Of a stretch of 64,000 bases of DNA, positions 10,352 to 17,420 are shown piece by piece. The DNA comes from Pseudomonas monteilii NBRC 103158 = DSM 14164 (GTDB lineage Bacteria; Pseudomonadota; Gammaproteobacteria; Pseudomonadales; Pseudomonadaceae): NCBI RefSeq assembly GCF_000730605.1, contig NZ_BBIS01000002.1, forward strand, positions 46,014 to 110,013, in the 5' to 3' direction. Positions within the stretch are counted from its first letter, which is position 1. Each line of letters opens with the position of its first letter. The translations under genes and the position numbers were made by a program. The notes under the pieces were generated by a model, which saw nothing but the letters and a program-made list of their open reading frames with translations, made no database searches and was not told where the DNA came from.

Positions 10352-10558
10352 TCAAGCCGCTTCTATGTGGAAATCCAGCAAGCTGAAGCCGGTTCCGGCA
10401 TCCACTTCGGGCAAGTCTTCGTGCACATGCCCACCTAGCGCACAGTAGACGAGCCATTGGCGGTCCTGCACGTTGATGGCAAAACCATCGATCAGCGCCT
10501 GTTGTTCATCGCTCTGGGCGACGAGGTAAAGGCGGTCCTGGTTTTCGGCGTGCAACAT
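10352..10558 (-). CDS. Small conserved protein of unknown function
   Basis: A 68-residue acidic protein (MLHAENQDRLYLVAQSDEQ...). The start at 10558 is preferred because GGAG lies exactly 7 nt upstream; the ATG six codons earlier has no such site. There is no signal peptide or membrane segment. I recognise no domain. It ends at the terminator shared with the YajG gene. Confidence 0.65.
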   Translation of the reverse strand: MLHAENQDRLYLVAQSDEQQALIDGFAINVQDRQWLVYCALGGHVHEDLPEVDAGTGFSLLDFHIEAA

Positions 10559-10717
10559 GAACAAGCTCCGGGTCATGAAAGGCCGATAGGGTGGCCTGTT
10601 CTGATGACGAGCTAATGACAGATGAAATTTAATGACACTTTGTCGCCCAGGACGGGTACGCGGGTGCGACTTGGGTAAAATGCGGGCCTTTGTTGCTGCT
10701 CACACCGAGGTCGCCTG

Positions 10718-10978
10718 ATGTCCTTGCAAGTGCTCTGGGGGTTTCTGTCCGCCCACCCCGCCAAGTGGATCAACCTGCTGGCGCTGCTGCTGACGTGTCC
10801 GGGTGGGTTGCTGCTGCACAGTGCTCGGCGGCGTGATGCCGAGACCCGTGAATACATGGCGGTGGATGAGGGGATTGTGGACGCGTTCGACCTTCGAGTG
10901 CCGAAGTACTTCTATATCCTCGGTTTCTCGTGCCTGGCGATGGCGTTGCTGCTGTCCTGGTTCAGCACCTGGGTCTGA
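10718..10978 (+). CDS. Small membrane protein of unknown function
   Basis: An 86-residue protein with two hydrophobic segments at about residues 18-34 and 66-83, joined by a polar loop rich in Arg and acidic residues (HSARRRDAETREYMAVDEG). Both ends are probably on the same side of the inner membrane. No family is recognised. It is a single gene closed by a GC-rich hairpin shared with the convergent acyltransferase gene. Confidence 0.65.
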   Translation: MSLQVLWGFLSAHPAKWINLLALLLTCPGGLLLHSARRRDAETREYMAVDEGIVDAFDLRVPKYFYILGFSCLAMALLLSWFSTWV

Positions 10979-10983
10979 GCAAT

Positions 10984-11004
10984 GGGGGCTGCAAAGCAGC
11001 CCCC
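10984..11004. terminator. GC-rich hairpin between convergent genes
   Basis: GGGGGCTGC and its complement with an AAA loop. An almost identical hairpin occurs at 29935-29953. There is no long T-run, so termination efficiency is uncertain. Confidence 0.6.
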
Positions 11005-11013
11005 AGCAATCTA

Positions 11014-12183
11014 TCAGGCGACCGGCGCTTGTTGCCTGACCTGGTACTGGTTACGCACCGGCGTCGCATACTGCAACACCAGGTAAGGCCGTTGCTCTTC
11101 AGGGCAGGCATCCAGGCGGCGCTGCCATTCTTCCTTGGCCTTGGCCAACTCATCGGCCGGGAACACTTTCTCGGCACTCGGCACCTGCAGGGCCTCGTCC
11201 TTGCCCTCCCACATCGCATACGCCAGGTAATGCACCGGGAATAGCCGGTAGCCACCCAGGATCTGCCGGTCGATTTCCGCCGCCAGCTGCTTGGTATCCT
11301 CGTGGTATTCGGTCACCGGTGGGGCGAAGTTGATATGCACCCGGCCCTTGTAGCCGGTAATGCCCTTGGCGATGCTGTTGTCATCCTCGCCCGGCGCCTT
11401 CTTGTAGGTGCCGGTGGTGGCGCGGATGTAAAGCTCGCGGGCCTTGGCCTGGTCGCACGGGTCGTATTCGTAGCTGATCGACACGGGCGTCAGGTTAAGG
11501 CTCTGGATCACTGCACCGAACGGCTCGTCCTTGCGGCTCATGTGGAACATCTTGAGGATCGCCGAGTCGGTACGGTCGTCACCGTCCTTGGCCCGCCCTT
11601 CGGCCTGGGCGATCCAGATCGAGGTGGCATCGTTGCGGATCGAGTGGTTGATGTAGGCCGAGAGCAACTGGTAAGCCGCCAGCTTCTCGCGGCGCCCGCT
11701 GATCGAACGGTGAACGATGAAGCTTTTGTTCAGGCGCATCATGTCGCTGACAAAGGGCTTTTGCAGCAGGTTGTCACCAATGGCGATGCGCGGCGTGGGC
11801 AGGCCGGCGTGGTACACCGCGTAGTTGACGAAGGCGGGGTCCATGACGATGTCACGGTGGTTGGCCAGGAACAGGTAGGCAGTGCCGGCCTTGAGCTGCT
11901 CCACGCCGGAATAGGTGACGCCGTCGGTGGCACGGTCGATAGTCTGGTCGACGTAGTACTCGACTTTGTCCTGCAAGGTGGAAACGCAGGTGACGCCGGC
12001 GAATTCCTTGCGCAGGCGGCGGGCAATCAGCGGTTTGAGCAACCAGCCGAGAGCACCGGCCGCACGCGGGAAGCGGAAGTGGGTGAGGATATCGAGGAAT
12101 GCCGGGTCGCTGAGCAGGCGTGCCAGAACGGCAGGGACCTCAGCGTCGTCGTACGGTCGGATGGCATCGAATTCGCCCATCAT
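11014..12183 (-). CDS. PlsC-like 1-acylglycerol-3-phosphate acyltransferase domain protein
   Basis: A 389-residue protein with a phospholipid/glycerol acyltransferase fold. The catalytic block reads LFLANHRDIVMDPAF, with His and Asp separated by five residues rather than the usual four. I believe this NHRDI form is normal for this subfamily. A later block (IWIAQAEGRAKDGDD) fits the EG-type substrate motif. No clear membrane span is seen. Tandem ATG codons occur at 12183 and 12180; AAGAGAG upstream suits the first. Its acyl acceptor is not known. It diverges from the CPXCG gene. Confidence 0.75.
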   Translation of the reverse strand: MMGEFDAIRPYDDAEVPAVLARLLSDPAFLDILTHFRFPRAAGALGWLLKPLIARRLRKEFAGVTCVSTLQDKVEYYVDQTIDRATDGVTYSGVEQLKAGTAYLFLANHRDIVMDPAFVNYAVYHAGLPTPRIAIGDNLLQKPFVSDMMRLNKSFIVHRSISGRREKLAAYQLLSAYINHSIRNDATSIWIAQAEGRAKDGDDRTDSAILKMFHMSRKDEPFGAVIQSLNLTPVSISYEYDPCDQAKARELYIRATTGTYKKAPGEDDNSIAKGITGYKGRVHINFAPPVTEYHEDTKQLAAEIDRQILGGYRLFPVHYLAYAMWEGKDEALQVPSAEKVFPADELAKAKEEWQRRLDACPEEQRPYLVLQYATPVRNQYQVRQQAPVA

Positions 12184-12305
12184 GCTCTCTTGTTGGAAAC
12201 GGCTAGGGTAATAAGGTAGGGGCGGGCTCCGAAAAACGGCTCGGACACACACTGGCCCTGTAAACAGACCGGCAATTATACGCATAAGTCACCCCGGAGG
12301 CCGCG

Positions 12306-12488
12306 ATGCTGGAAACTGCGATCTACGATTGCCCTTATTGTGGCGAAGAAGTCGAAACCACGGTGGACCTGTCCGGCGGCGATCAGGAGTACATCGAGGA
12401 CTGCCAGGTATGCTGCAAGCCTATCCGCTTCGTACTGCAGGTTCATGGCGAGGAGTGGATGCTGGATGTCTTCGGTGAGAACGACTGA
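12306..12488 (+). CDS. CPXCG motif-containing cysteine-rich protein
   Basis: A 60-residue zinc-ribbon-like protein with two cysteine pairs, CPYCG near residues 9-13 and CQVCC near 33-37, spaced as in the CPXCG family. The function is unknown. Its stop codon overlaps the start of the DUF2007 gene (TGATG), which indicates translational coupling. It is the first gene of a three-gene run ending in the SRAP gene. Confidence 0.85.
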   Translation: MLETAIYDCPYCGEEVETTVDLSGGDQEYIEDCQVCCKPIRFVLQVHGEEWMLDVFGEND

Positions 12489-12748
12489 TGCGGCGGATCT
12501 ATGAACCTGAAAGCCTGCTCGAAGCCGAAATGCTGATCGGAATGCTGGCCAGTGAGGGTGTCGATGTGCAACTGGTGGGCCGTGACCTGATGGGCGGTGT
12601 GGGCGAGTTGCCGATGCAAGGCTTGCTGGGGCTTGCGGTAGCGGATGAGCAGGCCGAGTACGCACGGCGGCTGATCGATGCGTACAATGATGCCCAGCCA
12701 CTGGTTGGCGACGAACCGGAGAGTTTCCCCGGTACCTTGATCTGCTAG
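12488..12748 (+). CDS. DUF2007 domain-containing protein (putative signal transducer)
   Basis: An 86-residue protein whose MRRIYEPESLLEAEMLIGMLASEGVDVQLVGRD opening matches DUF2007 proteins, which resemble the PII/ACT-like fold. No ligand is known. It overlaps the stop of the CPXCG gene by 1 bp and is followed after 15 bp by the SRAP gene, so the three are probably one operon. Confidence 0.85.
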   Translation: MRRIYEPESLLEAEMLIGMLASEGVDVQLVGRDLMGGVGELPMQGLLGLAVADEQAEYARRLIDAYNDAQPLVGDEPESFPGTLIC

Positions 12749-12763
12749 GTTCTGAATTCGCCC

Positions 12764-13384
12764 ATGTGTGGACGTTACGCCCTGTTTCGCTGGCCCCAGG
12801 CGCTGGCCTGCCTGCCTGGTTTTCCCGAAGGCCAGCCGGCCCAATGGAACATTGCTCCCGGTGCCACGGTGCTGATCCAGCGCCAGCTCGACGGCCAGCA
12901 GCAACTGGCCAAGGCGCGCTGGGGGCTGACCCCGGCCTGGCTTACCGACCTGTCCCGCACCCCCGCCCATGCCCGCGCCGAAACGCTGGCCGAGCAACCC
13001 ATGTTCCGCGAGGCGTTTCGCCAGCGCCGCTGCCTGATGCCGGCCAACGGCTTTTACGAGTGGCGTGGCAGCGTGCGTAAACGCCCGTACTGGTTGACCC
13101 CGGGGGAGGGCTCGTCGCTGTACTTTGCTGCTGTGTGGGAGGCCTATCCCGTGCAGGATCAGGTGTGGCTTAGCTGTGCGGTGGTGACCCAGGCGGCCAT
13201 GAACCAGCGTCGACCGCTGATACTGGATGAGGCGGGGCAGGCCGCCTGGCTCGACCCGGATACGCCGGTTACCCGCTTGCACGAGTTGCTGGCCAGCCCT
13301 GCGGCACAGCTGCGCGAGCGGGCCCTGGCCAATTTCGTCAATGACCCGAAGCTGGATGCGCCGGAGTGCCTGACTCCAGCCTGA
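12764..13384 (+). CDS. SRAP protein (YedK/HMCES-like abasic-site DNA-protein crosslinker)
   Basis: A 206-residue protein of the SOS-response-associated peptidase family, which shields abasic sites in single-stranded DNA by a thiazolidine bond to Cys2. Cys2 is present (MCGRYALF), as are WNIAPG (residues 28-33), RWGLTPAW and the glutamate of GFYEW (Glu99). Two other active-site positions are unusual. The canonical NARAET motif reads HARAET (His69) and the canonical HDRMP motif reads NQRRP (Asn147), so the normal Asn and His have changed places. It is the last gene of the CPXCG-DUF2007-SRAP run. Confidence 0.88.
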   Translation: MCGRYALFRWPQALACLPGFPEGQPAQWNIAPGATVLIQRQLDGQQQLAKARWGLTPAWLTDLSRTPAHARAETLAEQPMFREAFRQRRCLMPANGFYEWRGSVRKRPYWLTPGEGSSLYFAAVWEAYPVQDQVWLSCAVVTQAAMNQRRPLILDEAGQAAWLDPDTPVTRLHELLASPAAQLRERALANFVNDPKLDAPECLTPA

Positions 13385-13473
13385 TGCGCTGGTCGATAAA
13401 ATCTTCCCTGCGGCTATGGCAGCCACAGGCGAGTCGGCCTAGGATACGCCGCATGTGGATAGGGAGTGCTTTC

Positions 13474-14289
13474 ATGCGTAAGTCTTTTGTTGTCAGCCTG
13501 TTGAGTACTGGCATCCTGCTGGCCGGCTGCCAGGCGGTGAACACCACCAGCGGTGGTGCTGTCGGCGTGCAGCGCCAGCAGTACATGTTCAGCATGCTTT
13601 CGACCGATGAGGTCAACCAGATGTACGCCCAGTCGTACCAGCAGACCTTGGGCGAAGCGTCGAGCAAGGGTGTGCTCGACAAGTCCAGCGCCGATGCCAA
13701 GCGCGTGCAGGTCATCGCCAACCGCCTGATCGCCCAGGCGCCCAAGTTCCGCCCGGATGCCGCGCAGTGGAACTGGGAAGTCAACGTGATCAAAAGCGAC
13801 GAACTGAACGCCAACTGCGGCCCAGGCGGCAAGATCATCGTCTACACCGGGCTGATCGATCAGCTCAAGCTCACCGATGCGGAAATTGCCGCCGTGGTGG
13901 GGCATGAAATTGCCCACGCCCTGCGTGAGCACAGCCGTGAGGCGATGTCCAAGGCCTATGGCGTGCAAATGGCCCGTCAGGGTGCCGGTGCCCTCTTGGG
14001 CCTGGGTGAGGGCAGCATGGCCATGGCCGATGCCGTGGTGAACTACTCCATGACCCTGCCCAACAGCCGGGCCAACGAGAACGAAGCCGACCTGATCGGC
14101 CTGGAACTGTCGGCCCGTGCGGGTTATGACCCGAATGCCGCGATCACCTTGTGGAACAAGATGAGCAAGGCTTCCGAAGGCGCGCCACCAGAGTTCATGA
14201 GCACTCACCCGGCTTCTGAAAGCCGTATCGCTTCGCTGCAGGCAGCGATTCCGAAGGTGATGCCGCTGTACCAGGCTGCCAAGCAGTAG
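13474..14289 (+). CDS. M48 family metallopeptidase lipoprotein (LoiP/YggG-like)
   Basis: A 271-residue zinc protease. The signal peptide ends in the lipobox ILLAGC (Cys19). The zinc motif HEIAHALREH lies near residues 146-155, and the third ligand region is the NENEADLIGLEL block. The start at 13474 has AGGGAG upstream. Enzymes of this group act in the periplasm on misfolded outer-membrane proteins; the targets here are unknown. It ends at a hairpin shared with the convergent Mn exporter gene. Confidence 0.9.
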   Translation: MRKSFVVSLLSTGILLAGCQAVNTTSGGAVGVQRQQYMFSMLSTDEVNQMYAQSYQQTLGEASSKGVLDKSSADAKRVQVIANRLIAQAPKFRPDAAQWNWEVNVIKSDELNANCGPGGKIIVYTGLIDQLKLTDAEIAAVVGHEIAHALREHSREAMSKAYGVQMARQGAGALLGLGEGSMAMADAVVNYSMTLPNSRANENEADLIGLELSARAGYDPNAAITLWNKMSKASEGAPPEFMSTHPASESRIASLQAAIPKVMPLYQAAKQ

Positions 14290-14300
14290 TTGCAGAACCC

Positions 14301-14319
14301 GGGGCCGCAACGCGGCCCC
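14301..14319. terminator. GC-rich hairpin between convergent genes
   Basis: GGGGCCGC and its complement around AAC, followed by GCCTTTGCTGTT. It lies between the M48 gene and the convergent GDT1 gene. Confidence 0.6.
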
Positions 14320-14329
14320 GCCTTTGCTG

Positions 14330-14914
14330 TTATCCCACCCAGCCACTGGCCTTCATCGCCGAATAGACGGCCACGATCGCCAGCACGAAGAACGCCGTGG
14401 CCGCCAGGCGACGAATCAGCGTCAGTGGCAGCTTGTCTGCCGCGAAGTTACCCGCCAGAACCACCGGCACGTTGGCAATCAGCATGCCCAGCGTGGTACC
14501 GATAATGACCATGATCAGGTGCGGATACTGCGCAGCCAGCATCACGGTTGCAACCTGGGTCTTGTCACCGATTTCGGCCAGGAAGAACGCGATCAGCGTG
14601 GTCAGGAACGGCCCGAAGCGACGTGCGGGGTTTTCGTCTTCATCCATCTTGTCCGGTACCAGTGTCCACAGCGCGGTGGCGGTAAAGCTCGCGGCCAGGA
14701 TCCAGTGCAGGGCCGAGTCGCTGAAGAAGCTGCCGAACCATGCGCCCACGGCACCGGCTGCAGCATGGTTGGCCAGGGTGGCGGCGATGATGCCGGCGAT
14801 GATCGGCCAAGGCTTGCGGAAGCGGGCAGCAAGAATGAGAGCGAGCAGTTGCGTCTTGTCGCCGATTTCGGCCAAGGCAACGATAGCGGTGGGGACCAAC
14901 AGAGATTCCAGCAT
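14330..14914 (-). CDS. TMEM165/GDT1 (UPF0016) family manganese exporter
   Basis: A 194-residue membrane protein made of two related halves. Each half carries the ion-binding motif ALAEIGDKTQ or LAEIGDKTQ, the E-x-G-D-K-T signature of GDT1/MneA exporters. Six hydrophobic segments are seen. Upstream lies a clear yybP-ykoY riboswitch, which senses Mn(II). This makes manganese export the best assignment, although GDT1 proteins elsewhere also carry Ca(II). AGGA lies 6 nt before the ATG. Confidence 0.9.
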   Translation of the reverse strand: MLESLLVPTAIVALAEIGDKTQLLALILAARFRKPWPIIAGIIAATLANHAAAGAVGAWFGSFFSDSALHWILAASFTATALWTLVPDKMDEDENPARRFGPFLTTLIAFFLAEIGDKTQVATVMLAAQYPHLIMVIIGTTLGMLIANVPVVLAGNFAADKLPLTLIRRLAATAFFVLAIVAVYSAMKASGWVG

Positions 14915-14935
14915 CAGGATTCCTACGGGGGCGGG

Positions 14936-15136
14936 TCGACACGGCTATGACACGTACAGCCTCCCCGCCCCGGGTAAGGTGTGCGTGTCATAGGTCTTGT
15001 CAAACCCTGGATCCGTCTACGCGGATCTCTCCATGCAGGCTGGCATGGTGGGTCGCACGCGCCATGGTCTGTGGACCAAGTATGTTGACGCGTACCGGGC
15101 GAGCAGTGCGCTCGCGGGAGACTACTCCCCTAGGAC
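14936..15136 (-). promoter_or_regulatory. yybP-ykoY manganese riboswitch
   Basis: On the minus strand the leader begins with AGGGGAGTAG (15122-15131) and contains GCGTCAACATACT near 15080-15093. It continues with CAAGACCTATGACACGCAC and CCGGGGCGGGGAGGCTG, and ends with CGTGTCATAGCC at 14943-14954. These are the conserved blocks of the yybP-ykoY class in the right order. It lies directly upstream of the GDT1-type exporter, the usual partner of this riboswitch. Boundaries are approximate. Confidence 0.85.
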
Positions 15137-15143
15137 GGTGCGG

Positions 15144-15172
15144 ATTCTGCCTAGGCAAAACGCTTTCGGCAA
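15144..15172 (-). promoter_or_regulatory. Likely promoter of the riboswitch-exporter transcript
   Basis: TTGCCG (15167-15172) and CAGAAT (15144-15149) are spaced by exactly 17 bp. This puts the transcription start near 15137, just at the 5' edge of the riboswitch. Confidence 0.5.
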
Positions 15173-15182
15173 GCGCTGTTTT

Positions 15183-16181
15183 TTATCCGTGGGTTGCCTG
15201 GTAGATACGGAAGCCGTCGGCCTCGTCGCGTACCTGGCAGTTGCCAAGTGCCCCTTCGATCAGCGGTTGGTAGCGCAGGAAGCTGTTGGCGACCAAGCGC
15301 ATTTCGCCCCCTTTTCGCAGATGAACGGCAGATTTTTTTAGCAAGTTCTCCGAGGCCTGGTAATTGGTGTGCACCCCGGTATGGAACGGCGGGTTGCTCA
15401 GAATCAGGCTCAGCTCGGCAGGTGCCGCATCAATGCCATCACCGCTGATCACCTCACCCTCCAGGCCGTTGGCAGCCAGTGTCAGACGACTGGCCTCAAC
15501 CGCGAAGGCGTCCACATCCAGCAGCGTTACCCGGCTTTGTGGATAACGGCGCTTGACCGTGGCGCCCAATATCCCTGCGCCGCAGCCGAAGTCCAGCACA
15601 TGGCCGCCTGGCAGGCCGTCGAGGTGCTTGAGCAGCAGGGCAGTACCGCGGTCGAGGCGGCCGTGGCTGAATACGCCCGGCAGGCTGACCACCTGCAAGG
15701 GGCCGTCTTCCAGCGCCAGCTCGAAGTGCTCGGCCAGGCTTGCCAGCGGCTTGGCATCGGGGGCGTGCTCGATGGTCACTTGCCACAGCTGGCAGTGGCG
15801 GGCGCTGTCGAGCTTGCGCGGTTTGCCAAAGGCTTGCAGTTGCTTGGCCGCACCTTCGATGCCGCCGCGTTTTTCGCCGACCAGGTACAGCTCACGGCCG
15901 GCCAGGCGCGATGCCAGGGCATTCAGCAGGTAGGCCGCCAGCTCACGGGACTTGGGCAGGAACAGCACGGCGCTGTCGAATGCCATTTCAGGCGGCTCTA
16001 CCCCGTAATGGCTGCGGCCGGCGAAGCGGCTGTCGAGCATGGCGTGATCGCCGGCATGCCAAGTCCAGGCCTTGGCCTGTGGCAATTGGGCGAGCAGGCC
16101 GTCGGCGGGGGCGCCAGCGATCAGCAGCGGCCCCTGGAACAGCTCTGCCTGGCGGAGCAACACTTCACTGCGCGGGTCCAT
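15183..16181 (-). CDS. rsmC: 16S rRNA (guanine1207-N2)-methyltransferase
   Basis: A 332-residue SAM-dependent methyltransferase with the two-domain layout of RsmC. The N-terminal half is a degenerate methyltransferase domain. The C-terminal half has the SAM motif [15 protein letters not shown] and the catalytic motif LSNPPFHTG, typical of N2-guanine rRNA methyltransferases. It ends FRIYQATHG. The promoter of the riboswitch transcript lies just beyond its stop codon. Confidence 0.88.
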   Translation of the reverse strand: MDPRSEVLLRQAELFQGPLLIAGAPADGLLAQLPQAKAWTWHAGDHAMLDSRFAGRSHYGVEPPEMAFDSAVLFLPKSRELAAYLLNALASRLAGRELYLVGEKRGGIEGAAKQLQAFGKPRKLDSARHCQLWQVTIEHAPDAKPLASLAEHFELALEDGPLQVVSLPGVFSHGRLDRGTALLLKHLDGLPGGHVLDFGCGAGILGATVKRRYPQSRVTLLDVDAFAVEASRLTLAANGLEGEVISGDGIDAAPAELSLILSNPPFHTGVHTNYQASENLLKKSAVHLRKGGEMRLVANSFLRYQPLIEGALGNCQVRDEADGFRIYQATHG

Positions 16182-16235
16182 GGACGACGCCTCCTGGAAA
16201 AAAGTGGCGCAGTGTAGCAGAGGCGGGCGCCGGGC

Positions 16236-17201
16236 TCAGCTGACCACGCGGCGTGGCTGCCCGGCAAAGAAGGCCTGAGCGTTCTCGCTGAGCTGGCCGA
16301 CGATACGCTGGCGCGACTCTACCGCACCCCAGGCGCTGTGCGGGGTGATGATCAGGCGTGGGATGCCCGGTTCGAGCAGCGGGTTGCCGTTGACCGGCGG
16401 CTCCACACTCAACACATCGGTGGCCGCGCCGCCCAAGTGGCCCTGGCGCAGGGCGTCGGCCAACGCCTGTTCGTCGATCAGGCCGCCACGGGCAGTGTTG
16501 ACCACCAGCGCATTGGGCTTGAGCAGGGCCAATTCGCGGGCACCGAGCATATGCCGGGTGTGCTCGTTCAGTGGGCAATGCAGCGTCAAGGCGTCCACTT
16601 GCGGGAGTAGTTCGTCCAGCGGCAGCCGGTCGTCACGCTCCGGGCGGCCGGGAATCTGCCCGCTCAGCACGCGCATGCCGAAGGCTTCGGCCAGCCGCGC
16701 CACCGCGCCGCCGAGCTCGCCGTGACCGAGCAGGCCGAGGGTTTTGCCCTCCAGCTCGACGATGGGGAAGTCCAGCAGGCAGAACTGGCTGGCCTTGGCC
16801 CACTGGCCGTCGGCTACGGCCTGGTTGTAGTCGCACAGGCGGGTGGCCAGGGCCAGCAGCAGGGCGAGGGTGTGCTGTGCGACGGACGGCGTGCCGTAAC
16901 CCTGGCAGTTGCAGACGGTAATGCCTTGGGCGCGCGCCGCTGCCAGGTCGACATTGTTGGTGCCGGTGGCGGCCACCAGGATCAGCTTGAGCTGCGGGTT
17001 GGCGGCCAGGGAGGGGGCGTCGAGCATTACCTTGTTGCTGACCACGGCGACCGCGCCTTGCAGGCGCTCTGCCACCTGGTCGGGACGGGTGGCGGCGAAC
17101 AGTTCGAATTCATCGAACTGCTGCTTCAGGGGCGAGAGGTCGAGGTCGCCAAGGTCCAGGGACTGGTGATCGAGAAACACGGCGCGACGCGGGCTGGGCA
17201 T
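16236..17201 (-). CDS. NAD-dependent D-2-hydroxyacid dehydrogenase (glycerate/hydroxypyruvate type)
   Basis: A 321-residue protein of the D-isomer 2-hydroxyacid dehydrogenase family. The nucleotide motif is LGLLGHGELGGAVARLAEAFG, with the second glycine in the GxGxxG pattern followed by Glu. The substrate-binding VAATGTNNVD, the catalytic Arg-Glu region and the ITPHSAWGA block (catalytic His) are present. The family is often annotated as glycerate dehydrogenase (HprA), but the substrate cannot be set from sequence alone. It is on the same strand as rsmC, 54 bp upstream of it. Confidence 0.82.
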   Translation of the reverse strand: MPSPRRAVFLDHQSLDLGDLDLSPLKQQFDEFELFAATRPDQVAERLQGAVAVVSNKVMLDAPSLAANPQLKLILVAATGTNNVDLAAARAQGITVCNCQGYGTPSVAQHTLALLLALATRLCDYNQAVADGQWAKASQFCLLDFPIVELEGKTLGLLGHGELGGAVARLAEAFGMRVLSGQIPGRPERDDRLPLDELLPQVDALTLHCPLNEHTRHMLGARELALLKPNALVVNTARGGLIDEQALADALRQGHLGGAATDVLSVEPPVNGNPLLEPGIPRLIITPHSAWGAVESRQRIVGQLSENAQAFFAGQPRRVVS

Positions 17202-17245
17202 GGGGGGCTCCGGTGGCAGGGCGGGGTATTGGTGTTATGGCCATT

Positions 17246-17261
17246 CGCGGGCACGCCCGCG
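17246..17261. repeat. Short REP-like remnant
   Basis: CGCGGGC-AC-GCCCGCG, resembling the core of the P. putida REP palindromes, in the gap between the dehydrogenase and ligase genes. Confidence 0.4.
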
Positions 17262-17317
17262 TTTACAGGCGCAGTGTCTAGCCCGGGGTTACTGCCCGTC
17301 AACGCCTGCCACTCATA

Positions 17318-17376
17318 CCTTCGGCTCGCAAATCATTCCTTCGGCTGATTTAGCCGTCACATTGCCGCACTACAGT
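17318..17376 (+). promoter_or_regulatory. Direct repeats next to the acyl-CoA ligase promoter
   Basis: CCTTCGGCT occurs at 17318-17326 and again at 17338-17346, exactly 20 bp (two helical turns) apart. A possible -35 (TTTAGC, 17349-17354) and -10 (TACAGT, 17371-17376) follow at 16-bp spacing. The geometry fits an activator such as the LuxR protein encoded at 22977, but no site consensus supports that. Confidence 0.4.
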
Positions 17377-17420
17377 AGTTGTCAGACTTGTCCGGCTCGC
17401 TTTTCAGAAAAGGGATACCC

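Noticed and set aside
11014..12183. Possible loss of the acyltransferase active site because His and Asp are five residues apart.
   Set aside because: The NHRDIVMD form seems normal for this subfamily, so inactivation is not supported.
15157..15184. Terminator hairpin after rsmC.
   Set aside because: The stem has a bulge and a short T-run, and the same bases fit the -35 and spacer of the riboswitch promoter better.
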